From NCBI GenBank assembly GCA_036507005.1, contig DASXQT010000009.1, positions 16,440 to 80,439 on the forward strand: 64,000 nucleotides of DNA, given 5' to 3'. Shown piece after piece: positions 36,601 through 44,664 of the stretch. Each line of letters opens with the position of its first letter. The stretch's first letter is position 1. A program made the position numbers and the translations under genes. The DNA comes from WS-2 sp036507005 (lineage in GTDB: Bacteria; Eisenbacteria; RBG-16-71-46). Under the pieces are notes generated by a model, which was given only the letters and a program-made list of their open reading frames with translations, did not search any database and was not told the DNA's origin.

Positions 36601-36834
36601 ATCCTCTTCGGCCTCCTGCCCATCCTGTGGGGGCACGGCAGCGGGGCCGACGTCATGAAGCGCATCGCCGCCCCGATGGTGGGCGGCGTGATCACCTCGT
36701 TCGTGCTCGAGCTGCTCGTCTACCCCGCGATCTTCGCGTGGTGGAAGGGGCGCCGGCTGCCGAGCCCGACCCCGATGCCCGATGGTGCGCAGGCACCTCG
36801 AGCTCCACATCAGCTCACGGAGGCAACCTCATGA
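33646..36834 (+). CDS. Heavy-metal efflux RND pump, CusA/CzcA family
   Basis: A 1062-residue inner-membrane RND transporter of normal HME length. Family blocks include DAIPDLSDTQVIVSTEWPGR near residue 40, GAMVDASIIMVENVHKKLE in the helix-4 region (Asp of the proton relay), and AGLDAETGTVMLLYLNLAH in the second helix bundle. The substrate group is probably monovalent copper/silver, judged from the adaptor and cupredoxin neighbours rather than from residues here. Start is GTG 33646 or ATG 33652, which differ by two residues. The TGA overlaps the cupredoxin ATG. Confidence 0.92.
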   Translation: MPMIERLISWCARNRVLTLAGVLIAAAFGVTSMLHTPLDAIPDLSDTQVIVSTEWPGRSPDLVEDQITYPIVTALRAAPGVQYVRGLSMLGDSFVYVVFKDGVDLYWARSRVLEYLASIRGRLPEGVDPTLGPDATAVGWVFEYALVDTTGRNDLAQLRSFQDWTLRYWLQGVDGVAEVASVGGFVRQYQVDLDPDRLLAYNVPIGTVAQAIRRSNNEVGGGVLEVAEHENAVRGRGYIRGIPDLESIPVKLGPGGVPVTLRDLGEVHLGPEQRRGLAELNGQGEVVGGIVIMRQRQNALRVIDAVKRRLAEVKSSLPPGVQVVVTYDRSELIHRAVATLGRELLEEMLIVSAVIVFFLFHFRSALIPILSLPIAVVLAFIPMARQGLTANIMSLGGIAVAIGAMVDASIIMVENVHKKLEAWEAGGREGSREAAIVHGLSEVGRPIFFALLVITVSFLPIFTLEATEGRLFKPLAFTKTYSMAFAALLAVTLTPALAAWFVRGRIRAEHEHPVSRFLVQAYAPVVRFVVRRRRWVVLGAILMLLSTLPVFLLLGSEFMPPLNEGTLLYMPTAPPGMSDTEASTVLQQMDRELRRVPEVGTVFGKIGRARSATDPAPLSMVETVVSLKPESEWRKGMTWERLIGDMDRRLRFPGMPNLWWMPIQTRNEMLATGVRSAVGVKVFGPSLAGIESVAVAVEGAVKGVRGTRSAYADRVTGGYFLDFDIRRDEAARYGLTVGDVQDVIESAIGGMVVTQTVEGRERYSVSVRYARELRDDPETLERVLVPTPSGAQIPIAQVADIHFNTGAPMIQDEDGQLVALVSIDVADRPLADFVHDAKRAVAARVALPPGYRIDWAGQFKYYERAQARLALVIPVTLLIVFALLFFNLRSVPETAIVMLAVPFSLIGAVWLVWLLHYNLSVAVWVGMIALAGLDAETGTVMLLYLNLAHAEREKRGALRDRGDLTEAIVEGAAHRIRPKMMTVCAILFGLLPILWGHGSGADVMKRIAAPMVGGVITSFVLELLVYPAIFAWWKGRRLPSPTPMPDGAQAPRAPHQLTEATS

Positions 36835-37181
36835 GACTCCTGCCGATCGCCATCGCCTCGGCCGCGCTCGTGGCCGCGGCGGGATGCACCACGTCGCAGA
36901 AGTCATCGACCGGGCCCAGGGAGTACGCGATCGCCGTCACCGATCGTGGGTTCGAGCCGGCCCGCACCGTGATCCCGCGCGGCCAGGCCGTCACGCTCGT
37001 GCTGACCCGCAAGAGCGACCGGACGTGCGCGACGGAGATCCTCTTTCCCCGGCTCAACCAGCGCCACGAGCTTCCGCTCGATCAGCCGGTGCGGATCGAG
37101 ATCGCGGCCGGGGCGGTGACGGATACCCTGGGCTACGCCTGCGGGATGAACATGCTGAGCGGCACGATCGTCGCCGAGTGA
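36831..37181 (+). CDS. Cupredoxin-like lipoprotein at end of efflux operon
   Basis: A 116-residue protein with lipobox ALVAAAGC (Cys19) and one cupredoxin domain (about 30-116). The plastocyanin-type C-terminal ligand loop is GYACGMNMLSGTIV (Cys, Met, Met), preceded by RTCATEILFP. A typical C-terminal ligand His is absent from the loop, so the metal site is unusual. ACGGAGG precedes the ATG, which overlaps the pump's stop. It probably passes copper to or receives it from the pump. Confidence 0.82.
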   Translation: MRLLPIAIASAALVAAAGCTTSQKSSTGPREYAIAVTDRGFEPARTVIPRGQAVTLVLTRKSDRTCATEILFPRLNQRHELPLDQPVRIEIAAGAVTDTLGYACGMNMLSGTIVAE

Positions 37182-37209
37182 GGCGGGCGGTGCCTGCGGG
37201 CGGCCCGCC
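37182..37209 (+). terminator. Terminator-like hairpin of the efflux operon
   Basis: GGCGGGC (37182-37188) and GCCCGCC (37203-37209) form a 7-bp stem directly after the cupredoxin stop codon. No T-tract follows. Confidence 0.45.
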
Positions 37210-37322
37210 CCGAGAACGGTCTCTCGCACACGCCGGTGCCCGTCGTTGTATCCTGTCCCGGCGATTGGCTGATCCACCGTCCCCGATGGACGGCGCTCCG
37301 GGAGAACGCGATCGAGCCCCCG

Positions 37323-38276
37323 ATGACCACGCCCGGCCTGCACCACGTCACCGCGATCTGCGCTGATCCGCAGGCGAACGTCGACTTCTACGCCTCGCTC
37401 CTCGGCCTCCGGCTCGTGAAGCGCACCGTCAACTTCGACGATCCCGCCACGTACCACCTCTATTATGGAGACGAGGTCGGGCGTCCGGGGACGATCCTCA
37501 CGTTTTTTCCCTGGCCGGGCGCCCCGCGCGGGTCGCGGGGCACCGGGCAGGTGACGGCGACCGCCTTCGCGGTGCCTCCCGGCAGCCTGGAATGGTGGAT
37601 GGACCGTCTGGCGCGCAGCGCCGCCGGCCACGAGGCGATCGAGGAGCGCTTCGGAGAGCGGGTGCTGCCGCTGCGCGATCGCGACGACCTCGCGATCGAG
37701 CTCGTGGAGGTCAGAGAGGCTGCGGACCGGCCGTGGTGGGAGGGCGGCCCGGTGCCCGCGGCGTACGCCCTTCGCGGCTTCCACGGCGTGACGCTCACGC
37801 TCGAGGGATACGAGCGCACGGCGGCGCTGCTCAGCGACGGGATGGGGCTCGCGCCCGCGGGCCAGCAGGAGAATCGATTCCGCTTCGCGGCCGCGCGCCC
37901 CGGGGCCGGTGCGACGGTGGACCTGGTCTGCGCCCCGGACCTCCGGGCCGGGCGAGTGCCCGCCGGCACCGTGCATCACGTCGCGTTCCGCTGCGCTTCC
38001 GACGAGGAGCAGGCGGCGTGGCGGCGCCAGCTCGCGGGCGCGGGGATGAACGTCACCCCGGTGCTCGACCGCCAGTACTTCCGGTCGATCTACTTTCGCG
38101 AGCCGGGCCACGTGCTGTTCGAGATCGCGACCGACCCGCCGGGGTTCACGCGCGACGAGGCCCAGGAGGCGCTCGGCTCCGCGCTCAAGCTGCCGCCGTG
38201 GCTCGAGCCGCGCCGGGCCTACATCGAGGACCGGCTGCCGCGGCTGCGCGTGCCGGCAGCCGTGCGAGCCACTTGA
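37323..38276 (+). CDS. Ring-cleaving VOC dioxygenase (MhqO/LinE-like)
   Basis: A 317-residue protein of two VOC domains (about 5-140 and 150-295). Metal-ligand positions are LHHVTAIC (His6-7) in the first domain, and VHHVAFR and VLFEIATDPPGF (His, Glu) in the second. The text LVKRTVNFDDPATYHLYYGD near residue 36 is characteristic of the hydroquinone-type ring-cleaving dioxygenases in bacteria. The enzyme would open hydroquinone-like aromatics with Fe(II). Start ATG 37323 (MTTPGLHHV) fits the family N-terminus. Its TGA overlaps a TTG start of the esterase, the usual partner gene. Confidence 0.9.
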   Translation: MTTPGLHHVTAICADPQANVDFYASLLGLRLVKRTVNFDDPATYHLYYGDEVGRPGTILTFFPWPGAPRGSRGTGQVTATAFAVPPGSLEWWMDRLARSAAGHEAIEERFGERVLPLRDRDDLAIELVEVREAADRPWWEGGPVPAAYALRGFHGVTLTLEGYERTAALLSDGMGLAPAGQQENRFRFAAARPGAGATVDLVCAPDLRAGRVPAGTVHHVAFRCASDEEQAAWRRQLAGAGMNVTPVLDRQYFRSIYFREPGHVLFEIATDPPGFTRDEAQEALGSALKLPPWLEPRRAYIEDRLPRLRVPAAVRAT

Positions 38277-38938
38277 CCCTCGAAATCCCTTCGAGCGTGT
38301 CCGGGCCTCACGCCCGGGCGCGCATCGTGACCGCCGGACGTATGGTGGCCGACGCAACCTCCGCCCTGGTGCTCCTGCACGGCCGCGGCGCTTCGGCGGA
38401 GGACATCCTGACGCTGGCCCGGGAGCTGGACGCGCCCGACTCGGTGTTCGTCGCCCCGCAGGCGGCGCAGGGAACCTGGTACCCCTACTCGTTTCTCGCG
38501 CCGCTCGAGCGCAACGAGCCGCACCTCTCGTCCGCCCTCATGCTGGTGGGCGCGATCGTCGGCATGCTGGAGCAGAACGGGATTCCGCCGGCGCGGCAGC
38601 TCCTGCTCGGTTTTTCGCAGGGCGGATGCCTGGCGCTGGAGTTCGCGGGCCGCCACGCCCGTCGCTACGGCGGCGTCGCCGGCCTGTCCGCCGGGCTCAT
38701 CGGGCCCGCCGGCCGCCGCTGGGAGTTCGGCGGATCCCTGGAGGGAACGCCGGTGTTCCTGGGCTGCAGCGACCGCGATCCGCACATCCCGCGGGAACGC
38801 GTGGAAGAGTCGGGCCGGGAGCTGTCGCGCATCGGCGGCGTGGTCGACGTCCGGATCTATCCGGGCCTGGGCCATGCGGTGAACCGCGACGAGCTGGACC
38901 GGGCGCAGGAGATGATCGAAGCCGTTCATCGGGCATGA
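38273..38938 (+). CDS. Carboxylesterase/phospholipase-type alpha/beta hydrolase
   Basis: A 221-residue enzyme of the phospholipase/carboxylesterase (YpfH/MhqD-like) family. The oxyanion turn is LLHGRGASAED, the nucleophile elbow is GFSQGGCLAL, then an Asp in GCSDRDPHIP and a His in GLGHAVN complete the triad. It is translationally coupled to the ring-cleaving dioxygenase, as mhqD is to mhqO in other bacteria, so quinone/aromatic detoxification is the likely context. TTG 38273 (TTGA overlap) is preferred; GTG 38297 is possible. Confidence 0.85.
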   Translation: MTLEIPSSVSGPHARARIVTAGRMVADATSALVLLHGRGASAEDILTLARELDAPDSVFVAPQAAQGTWYPYSFLAPLERNEPHLSSALMLVGAIVGMLEQNGIPPARQLLLGFSQGGCLALEFAGRHARRYGGVAGLSAGLIGPAGRRWEFGGSLEGTPVFLGCSDRDPHIPRERVEESGRELSRIGGVVDVRIYPGLGHAVNRDELDRAQEMIEAVHRA

Positions 38939-38954
38939 GCCAGGAGGCGAAGTC

Positions 38955-39353
38955 ATGAAGGGGAGATCCATCTGGGCCGTGGTCGCAGGCGTGGTCTTCA
39001 TCATCGTGGTCACCACCCTCGTCGACATCGTGCTGCACGCGGCGAAGGTGTATCCACCGATGAATCAGCCGATCGACGATTCCCTCGCCGCTCTCGCCAC
39101 GGCGTACCGGGTGGTGATCAGCATCGCGGGCGCCTGGCTCACGGCACGGCTCGCGCCCGGGAATCCGATGAAGCACGCGATGATCCTGGGCTCCGTGGGC
39201 GTGGTGCTGGGGCTCGCGGGCGTCGTCGCGACCTGGAACCTGGGCATGGGTCCGCGCTGGTACCCGATCGCGCTCGTGGCGCTCGCCATCCCGCAGTGTT
39301 GGCTCGGCGGCAAGCTCTACGAGATGAGCACCGCTGCGAGAAAGGGGATCTGA
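38955..39353 (+). CDS. Small four-helix membrane protein
   Basis: A 132-residue inner-membrane protein with four hydrophobic segments (about 7-27, 50-66, 74-94, 102-118). A short outside loop carries YPPMNQPIDDS. It resembles uncharacterised proteins found scattered in FCB bacteria. It follows the esterase by 16 bases and may share the transcript, but no role is evident. Confidence 0.75.
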   Translation: MKGRSIWAVVAGVVFIIVVTTLVDIVLHAAKVYPPMNQPIDDSLAALATAYRVVISIAGAWLTARLAPGNPMKHAMILGSVGVVLGLAGVVATWNLGMGPRWYPIALVALAIPQCWLGGKLYEMSTAARKGI

Positions 39354-39379
39354 CCCGCCGCCACTTCATGCTCGGCGGG
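39354..39379. terminator. Hairpin between convergent genes
   Basis: CCCGCCG (39354-39360) pairs with CGGCGGG (39373-39379) right after the TGA of the membrane protein. It could stop transcripts from both sides. Confidence 0.4.
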
Positions 39380-39403
39380 GCGCACGCGCGCAGGCGCCGA
39401 AAG

Positions 39404-39838
39404 TCAGGGCTGCTGCGAAACCAACCTCGGGGGCGCCTGGTCCGCCCACCAGTCATAGACCGCGCTGTCGGCGTTGGCCGCGGAGCCGAAGATCCCGGAC
39501 AGGCAGACCCAGCATTCCGAGACGTAGCCCTGGAAATGCAGGGCCTGGCCCGCGACGGTGGCGTCGAAGTCGACCAATCCGGTGCGAGAGAGGTCGGGAT
39601 TCTCGGACGCCAGGATCCGCGCGTTGCGGGTCTGCACCGCGGTGTCCGCGATCGCGAGATACACGCGATCCGCGCGGATGGTGAGCGCCAGATCACGCAT
39701 GTCGGCAGTCCCGTGATTGTGCGGGGTGATCCAGCCGTACCATTTCCCCAGGATCCACGGGCCGGTGCTCTCGTCGCGGCACCCCGTGGCGAGGAGCAAC
39801 GGAATCAGAGCCCAAAGGACGCGCTGCCCGATTCGCAT
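39404..39838 (-). CDS. Lipoprotein of unknown function
   Basis: A 144-residue exported lipoprotein with a clear lipobox (LLLATGC, Cys20). The mature part is short and beta-rich, starting with WILGKWYGWITPHNHG. It has a second pair of Cys (ECWVC, about 109-112) that could bind metal or form a disulfide. I do not recognise the family. It stands downstream of nothing on its strand and is separated from the regulator gene by 64 bases. Confidence 0.7.
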   Translation of the reverse strand: MRIGQRVLWALIPLLLATGCRDESTGPWILGKWYGWITPHNHGTADMRDLALTIRADRVYLAIADTAVQTRNARILASENPDLSRTGLVDFDATVAGQALHFQGYVSECWVCLSGIFGSAANADSAVYDWWADQAPPRLVSQQP

Positions 39839-39902
39839 GGCCAGCTCCTGTGATCGGCCTGCGTATGGTATCGGAGCTGCCGGGCGCGAACTGGAGCCCG
39901 AC

Positions 39903-41054
39903 TCATTCCTCGAGGGCGTGCTTCTCCAGGCGTGAGTAGAGCTTCGCGCGGGTCAGGCCCAGGAGGCGGGCCGCTCTCGTCTTGTTCCCCTTGGCCTGGC
40001 GCAGGGCCTTCTCGAGCAGGACCCGCTCGAGGGCGTCGAGCTGGATCCCTTCCGCGGGGAGCGGGGCCGCGGGATCCAGCCAGGAGTTGAGGTCGCCCGA
40101 TCGCTCGGGCCCGCGCGCGGGCCACGCCGGGAGATGCTCGCGCGTGATCAGGCCGCCGTCGCAGAGCAGGATCGCGCGCTCGATCGCGTTGCGAAGCTCG
40201 CGCACGTTCCCCGGCCAGTGGTAGGCGAGGAGCCAGTCGAGGGCGTCGCGCGAGATGCCGGCCGCCGGGCGCGCCATCTTCACTCCCAGGTCCTGGAGGA
40301 ACGCTTCGGCCAGCGGCCCGATATCCTCACGCCGCTCGCGCAGCGGCGCCAGGTGGATCTGGAACACGTTGAGGCGGTAGTAGAGGTCTTCGCGAAACGC
40401 CTGGGTCGCCATCGCCTTCGCCAGGTCGCGGTTGGTGGCGGCGATCACCCGCACGTCGGCCTTGAGCGCGCGCGTGCCGCCCACGCGCTGGAACTCCCGC
40501 GCCTCGAGCACGCGCAGCAGCTTGGCCTGCAAGAGCGGGCTCATCTCGACGATCTCGTCGAGGAACAGCGTGCCGCCTTCGGCCTGCTCGACCCGCCCGA
40601 TCTTGGTCGCGATCGCCCCGGTGAAGGCGCCCTTCTCGTGGCCGAACAGCTCGGATTCGAGGAGCTGCTCCGGCAACGCCGCGCAGTTGACCGCGATCAG
40701 CAGCCGCGCGGTGCGCGGCGACTTGTGGTGGAGGAGGCCCGCCACCACCTCCTTGCCGGTGCCGGATTCTCCCGTGACGAGCACGGTGGTGTCCGAGCCC
40801 GCCACCCGCCCGACCTGACGCAGGGTCTCCTTCCAGGCCGGCGATGCCCCGACGATCCTGCCGCGCTCGCGCGACTCGAGCTCGCGGGCGAGCGTCTCGA
40901 CCGTGGCCTCGAGCCGCTGGGTGCGCTCGCGATCCTCTGTCGCGATCCGGGTCTGCTCGGCGTGCCGCTGGAGCTTGTGCACCAGCTCGGAGGCCGAGAG
41001 GTTCTGCTTGGGGTCGGGAGGCACGCGCGCTCCGGGGGAGTCGGTCGGCCGCAT
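39903..41054 (-). CDS. Sigma54-dependent transcriptional activator (NtrC family, no receiver)
   Basis: A 383-residue enhancer-binding protein. A short N-terminal coiled coil (about 15-65) replaces the usual receiver or sensor. The AAA+ domain has Walker A GESGTGKE (95-102), the sigma54 loop EKGAFTGA (140-147), Walker B GTLFLDEI (161-168) and the R-finger region. The C-terminal Fis-type helix-turn-helix is QAKGNKTRAARLLGLTRAKL (about 352-371). Lacking a receiver, it may be controlled by level or by a partner. The atypical LuxR-type gene lies 138 bases upstream on the same strand. The start (41054) was chosen to exclude Pro/Arg-rich sequence. Confidence 0.9.
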   Translation of the reverse strand: MRPTDSPGARVPPDPKQNLSASELVHKLQRHAEQTRIATEDRERTQRLEATVETLARELESRERGRIVGASPAWKETLRQVGRVAGSDTTVLVTGESGTGKEVVAGLLHHKSPRTARLLIAVNCAALPEQLLESELFGHEKGAFTGAIATKIGRVEQAEGGTLFLDEIVEMSPLLQAKLLRVLEAREFQRVGGTRALKADVRVIAATNRDLAKAMATQAFREDLYYRLNVFQIHLAPLRERREDIGPLAEAFLQDLGVKMARPAAGISRDALDWLLAYHWPGNVRELRNAIERAILLCDGGLITREHLPAWPARGPERSGDLNSWLDPAAPLPAEGIQLDALERVLLEKALRQAKGNKTRAARLLGLTRAKLYSRLEKHALEE

Positions 41055-41192
41055 CGAGCCCGAATCTAGCTCGACCGGCTCGGGGCCGTCGAGCGCGGCG
41101 TCCGCCCATGCGCGGAGGCCGGCGGCCGGCGAGCCGCGGCCACTCGCTCGCGCGCCGGCTCGCAACCGTGGACTGACCCGGAGTCATGGCGC

Positions 41193-41990
41193 CTACGGCC
41201 GCCTGAAGATGAGGGGATTCCGGGCCAGGAGCAGCCCGGCCTGCAGTCGGTCCGCGAGGCCGAGCTTCCCGAGAATGTGGCCGACGTGCTTCTTGACGGT
41301 GGCCGGGCTGATGCCGAGCGCGGTCGAAATCTCCTTGTTCGACCGGCCCTCGGCGATCAGCGCTGCAACCTCCAGCTCGCGCTCCGATAGCGCGGCGTTC
41401 GCTCCGCGACGCCGTCCTTCGGGACCGGTGGCCACCAGGATCCCGGTCGCCGTCGTCGGGTCGTACCAGGCACCGCCCTCGGCGACGCTGCGGATCGCGC
41501 GAAAGAGATCCTCGGGATCGGCGCTCCGGCGCACCGTTGCCATCGCGCCCTGCGTCACCGCGAGCTGTAGGCAGTCGACCCCGACGGCGCACACGAGGTC
41601 GAGCTCGGAGGCCGTCTTCTGGCGATAGGGCGGATTCAGCACCAGACAGTTCGCTGCTCCGCGCTCCGAGAGCGCCACGACGCGCTGCTCCGGGACGACG
41701 GCGCGGATCGCGGGGATCGCGGCCTGCCTCTCCTGACCCGGCACGTTGAGCGAGAGCACCAGCACATCGGGCCGCAGGGCGCGGCACTGGTGAATCGCCT
41801 CGGCCAGCGTTGCCGCCTCGCCCACCACCTCGAAGTCGCGCTCTCCCTCGAGCAGCCCGACGAGCCCGCCGCGGTCGATGGCCTGGCCGTCGGCGATCAC
41901 CAGGCGCACGCGCGGCGTCTTCGGGGCGGGTCGTGCGACTCGTCGTCGCGGCTTGGGAGGGGGGGGACGCAATCGCCTCATGGCCGGCAT
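41193..41990 (-). CDS. LuxR/NarL-type regulator with degenerate receiver
   Basis: A 265-residue protein: a proline-rich tail (1-25), a receiver-like domain (about 27-180) and a LuxR helix-turn-helix (about 200-262, SERELEVAALIAEGRSNKEI and GISPATVKKHVGHILGKLG). The phosphoacceptor Asp is replaced by Ser80 in DVLVLSLNVPG, and the conserved Lys near residue 155 by Arg. An insertion of about 25 residues (about 112-140) contains three Cys (NCLVL, LVCAVGVDC). The regulator is therefore unlikely to work by phosphotransfer; a redox or metal switch is possible. It is divergent from the USP operon. An alternative start ATG lies at 41981. Confidence 0.85.
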   Translation of the reverse strand: MPAMRRLRPPPPKPRRRVARPAPKTPRVRLVIADGQAIDRGGLVGLLEGERDFEVVGEAATLAEAIHQCRALRPDVLVLSLNVPGQERQAAIPAIRAVVPEQRVVALSERGAANCLVLNPPYRQKTASELDLVCAVGVDCLQLAVTQGAMATVRRSADPEDLFRAIRSVAEGGAWYDPTTATGILVATGPEGRRRGANAALSERELEVAALIAEGRSNKEISTALGISPATVKKHVGHILGKLGLADRLQAGLLLARNPLIFRRP

Positions 41991-42084
41991 GCTACCAAAG
42001 GAGCATCGCCGGGTCCCAAAGAGTCCCGTAGCCGCGGTTCCCTCCTCCGGACGATCTTGTGTGTGGAGACGAGAGGAGGTCGCC

Positions 42085-42555
42085 ATGAAGATCCTGATCG
42101 CCCTGGACGCGTCGCCCCACTCCGAGCACGCACTCCAATTCGTCACCCGGATGCGCTGGCCGGCGGGCAGCCGGGTCCTCGTCGTGAGCGCCCTGCAGCC
42201 GATCGCGCGCGCGGCCGCCGCCAGCCCGGACCTGGCCGACCTGCCGGCGCAGGCGCTCGATGACCGGCGGCAGGAGCTCGAGGAGCTGGTGTCGAACGCG
42301 CAGAGCGAGTTGCGCGCGTCGGGCTTCGCCACGGAAGGACGCGTGGAGGTCGGCGAGCCGCGTGAACGATTGCTCTCGGTCGCCCAGAGCGAGCGCGCCG
42401 ACCTGATCGTCGTCGGCTCGCACGGGCGGACGGGCCTCGCCAAGCTGATGCTCGGCAGCGTGTCGAGCCACGTCGTCACGCACGCGTCGTGCAGCGTGCT
42501 CGTCGTCAAGCATGCGGCCACGGCCCCCAAGGTGGGAGGGAGGAGTCAGACATGA
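42085..42555 (+). CDS. Universal stress protein (UspA family)
   Basis: A 156-residue UspA-type protein. It opens with MKILIALDASPHSEHALQFV and has the nucleotide-binding signature GSHGRTGLAKLMLGSVSSHV (G-2x-G-9x-G-S), so it should bind ATP. GAGGAGGT sits just upstream of ATG 42085. It heads a four-gene operon with YceI, an outer-membrane protein and an SRPBCC protein, and is divergent from the two regulators. Its TGA overlaps the YceI ATG. Confidence 0.9.
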   Translation: MKILIALDASPHSEHALQFVTRMRWPAGSRVLVVSALQPIARAAAASPDLADLPAQALDDRRQELEELVSNAQSELRASGFATEGRVEVGEPRERLLSVAQSERADLIVVGSHGRTGLAKLMLGSVSSHVVTHASCSVLVVKHAATAPKVGGRSQT

Positions 42556-43241
42556 TCGCTTCCAGAACCATAGGAGTCGCCGCCGTCATCGTGATCGCGC
42601 TGCTCGCCGCGCCGGCCGCCCCACGCGCCGAGGCGCCGGACAGCACGCGGGCGCCGCTCCCGGTCGCGCTCGGGCCGGGGAGCGTCCTCTGGATCGAAGG
42701 CACCTCGACGGTGCACGCGTTCGAGAGCCGCTCGAAGGAGGTTGGGATCGCGCTCGAGCGGGATCGCGCGACCCCCGAGGCCGGCACGGCCGCGGACCTC
42801 CTGCGCCTCATCCGCTCCGCCGCGATCCGGGGCGTGACCGTGCGGGTTCCGGTCGCGTCGCTGCGCTCGGAGAAGTCGGGGCTCGACAGGAACCTGCGCA
42901 AGGCGATGAACGCGGAGCAGTACCCCAACGTGACCTTCCACCTCGGGCAGTACGACGTCGCCTCGGCAGCGGTAGACCGGGACACGATCGAGATCACGGC
43001 CGGCGGGTCACTCACGATCGCCGGCCAGGAGCGCCCGATCCGGCTCGAGGCGCGGGCCTGCGCCGGCGAAGCGGGCGTTTGGCTCGAGGGGAGCGAAAGC
43101 CTGCGCATGAGCGAGTACGGCATCAAGCCGCCGACGATGATGCTTGGAACGCTGCGCGTCGGCGATCAGGTCACGGTTCGGTATCGGTTGCTGCTCGTCC
43201 CCAAGGGCGGGGCATCCAGCCCGTCGCCCGACGGCAAGTAA
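42552..43241 (+). CDS. YceI-family periplasmic lipid-binding protein
   Basis: A 229-residue exported protein with a signal peptide (AVIVIALLAAPAAPRAEA). The YceI lipocalin-like barrel runs from about residue 45 (LWIEGTSTVHAFESRSKEV) to the C-terminus. Family signatures are LDRNLRKAMNAEQYPNVTF and GSLTIAGQERPIRL. YceI proteins bind isoprenoid or amphiphilic molecules in the periplasm. It is the second gene of the USP operon. Confidence 0.88.
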   Translation: MIASRTIGVAAVIVIALLAAPAAPRAEAPDSTRAPLPVALGPGSVLWIEGTSTVHAFESRSKEVGIALERDRATPEAGTAADLLRLIRSAAIRGVTVRVPVASLRSEKSGLDRNLRKAMNAEQYPNVTFHLGQYDVASAAVDRDTIEITAGGSLTIAGQERPIRLEARACAGEAGVWLEGSESLRMSEYGIKPPTMMLGTLRVGDQVTVRYRLLLVPKGGASSPSPDGK

Positions 43242-43258
43242 TGGAAAGGAGCTCAAAC

Positions 43259-44644
43259 ATGTACGCGGGCATCCAGAGAGTCGGACGCGTGACGGTTCGG
43301 TGGGCGCTGGCGACCGCGCTGATCGGGGGTCTCGCGCTGCCGGCCGCCGCGCAGGAATCGCCGTCGCCGGACACGGCGATCGCCGCCAATCCGGCCGCGC
43401 CGCCGGTGACGCCGCGGGCCCTGCTGCGGAGCGTCTCGCTGTCGAACTTCCGTCCCCACGATGCACGCAGCCTGTCGCAGTTCGAGCCGCCCAAGCCGGA
43501 GGGGGTGACGTATCAGGGCTTCCAGCTCGAATGGGGGGCGGCATTCACGCAGCAGTTCCAGGGACTGCGCCACGAGAACAGCGCATCGCCCAACATCGTC
43601 GGCGGCGTCGATCTCAACCGGCTCATCAAGATCGGCTCCGGCTTCAACAACGCCGACGCGAATCTCTACATGGACGCCCAGCTCGCGCGGGGGATCCGGG
43701 TCGCGCTCACGAGCTACCTCTCGTCGCGCCACCACAACGAGACCTGGGTCAAGGACGGCTACCTGCTGGTGAACGCCTCGCCGTGGGAGAACGCGACGCT
43801 CGACCATCTCATGCAGTACTTGACGTTCCGCTTCGGGCACTTCGAGATCAACTACGGCGACATGCACTTCCGCCGCACCGATAACGGCCAGGCCATGTTC
43901 AACCCGCTCGTCGGCAACCTGATCATGGACGCCTTCACGACCGAGATCGGCGGCGAGATCTACGGGCGGGCGAATGGGTGCCTGGGGATGATCGCGGTGA
44001 CCGGCGGCGAGGTGCGGGGCACGGTGCTGAAGCCCGAGAACCGCTCACCGAGCGTGATCGGCAAGCTGGGGTTCGACCGCTCCCTGGGCGAGGCCCGGGT
44101 CCGGCTCACCGGGTCGGTCTATACGACCCACACGTCGAACAACAACACGCTCTACAGCGGCAGCCGCGCGGGCTCGCGCTACTACTACGTGCTCGAGAAC
44201 GTGAACGCGACCGAGAACGCGCAGGCCTGGTCCGGCGACCTGCAGCCGGGGTTCAGCCGCAAGGTCACGGCGTGGGTCGTCAATCCGTTCCTCCAGGTCC
44301 GCGGCCTCGAGTTGTTCGGCAACTTCGAGCAGGCGAAGGGCCGCAACGCGGTCGAAACCTCGGAACGTACCTGGACCCAGCTCGCCGGCGACGGTCTCTA
44401 CCGCTTCTTCCGCAACCAGCTCTACGTCGCTGGGCGCTACAACGTCGTCAAGGGTCGGGTCGTCGGCGGCACCTCCGACGTGACGATCGATCGCACCGAA
44501 GTCGGCGGCGGCTGGTTCCTGACCTCGAACCTCGAGGCGAAGGCCGAGTACGTGCAGCAGAACTACCGGGACTACCCGATCACCGACCTCCGCCACGGTG
44601 GCAAGTTCCACGGGGCGATGTTCGAAGCGGTGGTGTCGTTCTGA
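43259..44644 (+). CDS. Outer-membrane beta-barrel (porin-like) protein
   Basis: A 461-residue exported protein. Signal peptide to about residue 33 (LALPAAAQES). The mature sequence is made of alternating strands with aromatic girdles (RFGHFEINYGDMHF, KAEYVQQNYRDYPI) and ends in Phe (AVVSF), the outer-membrane assembly signal. AAAGGAG seven bases before ATG 43259 sets the start. It follows YceI by 17 bases. No named porin family fits clearly, so substrate is unknown. Confidence 0.75.
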   Translation: MYAGIQRVGRVTVRWALATALIGGLALPAAAQESPSPDTAIAANPAAPPVTPRALLRSVSLSNFRPHDARSLSQFEPPKPEGVTYQGFQLEWGAAFTQQFQGLRHENSASPNIVGGVDLNRLIKIGSGFNNADANLYMDAQLARGIRVALTSYLSSRHHNETWVKDGYLLVNASPWENATLDHLMQYLTFRFGHFEINYGDMHFRRTDNGQAMFNPLVGNLIMDAFTTEIGGEIYGRANGCLGMIAVTGGEVRGTVLKPENRSPSVIGKLGFDRSLGEARVRLTGSVYTTHTSNNNTLYSGSRAGSRYYYVLENVNATENAQAWSGDLQPGFSRKVTAWVVNPFLQVRGLELFGNFEQAKGRNAVETSERTWTQLAGDGLYRFFRNQLYVAGRYNVVKGRVVGGTSDVTIDRTEVGGGWFLTSNLEAKAEYVQQNYRDYPITDLRHGGKFHGAMFEAVVSF

Positions 44645-44664
44645 CGGCGAACGGAGCCCTGGCC

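Noticed and set aside
33616..36810. A minus-strand open frame of more than 1000 codons antisense to the CusA-like gene
   Set aside because: It has His/Arg/Glu-rich composition and no domain, and results from the very high GC3 of the true gene on the other strand.
40800..41192. Upstream extension of the NtrC-type regulator to 41165
   Set aside because: The added residues are Arg/Ala/Gly-rich without conservation-like pattern; ATG 41054 is more plausible.
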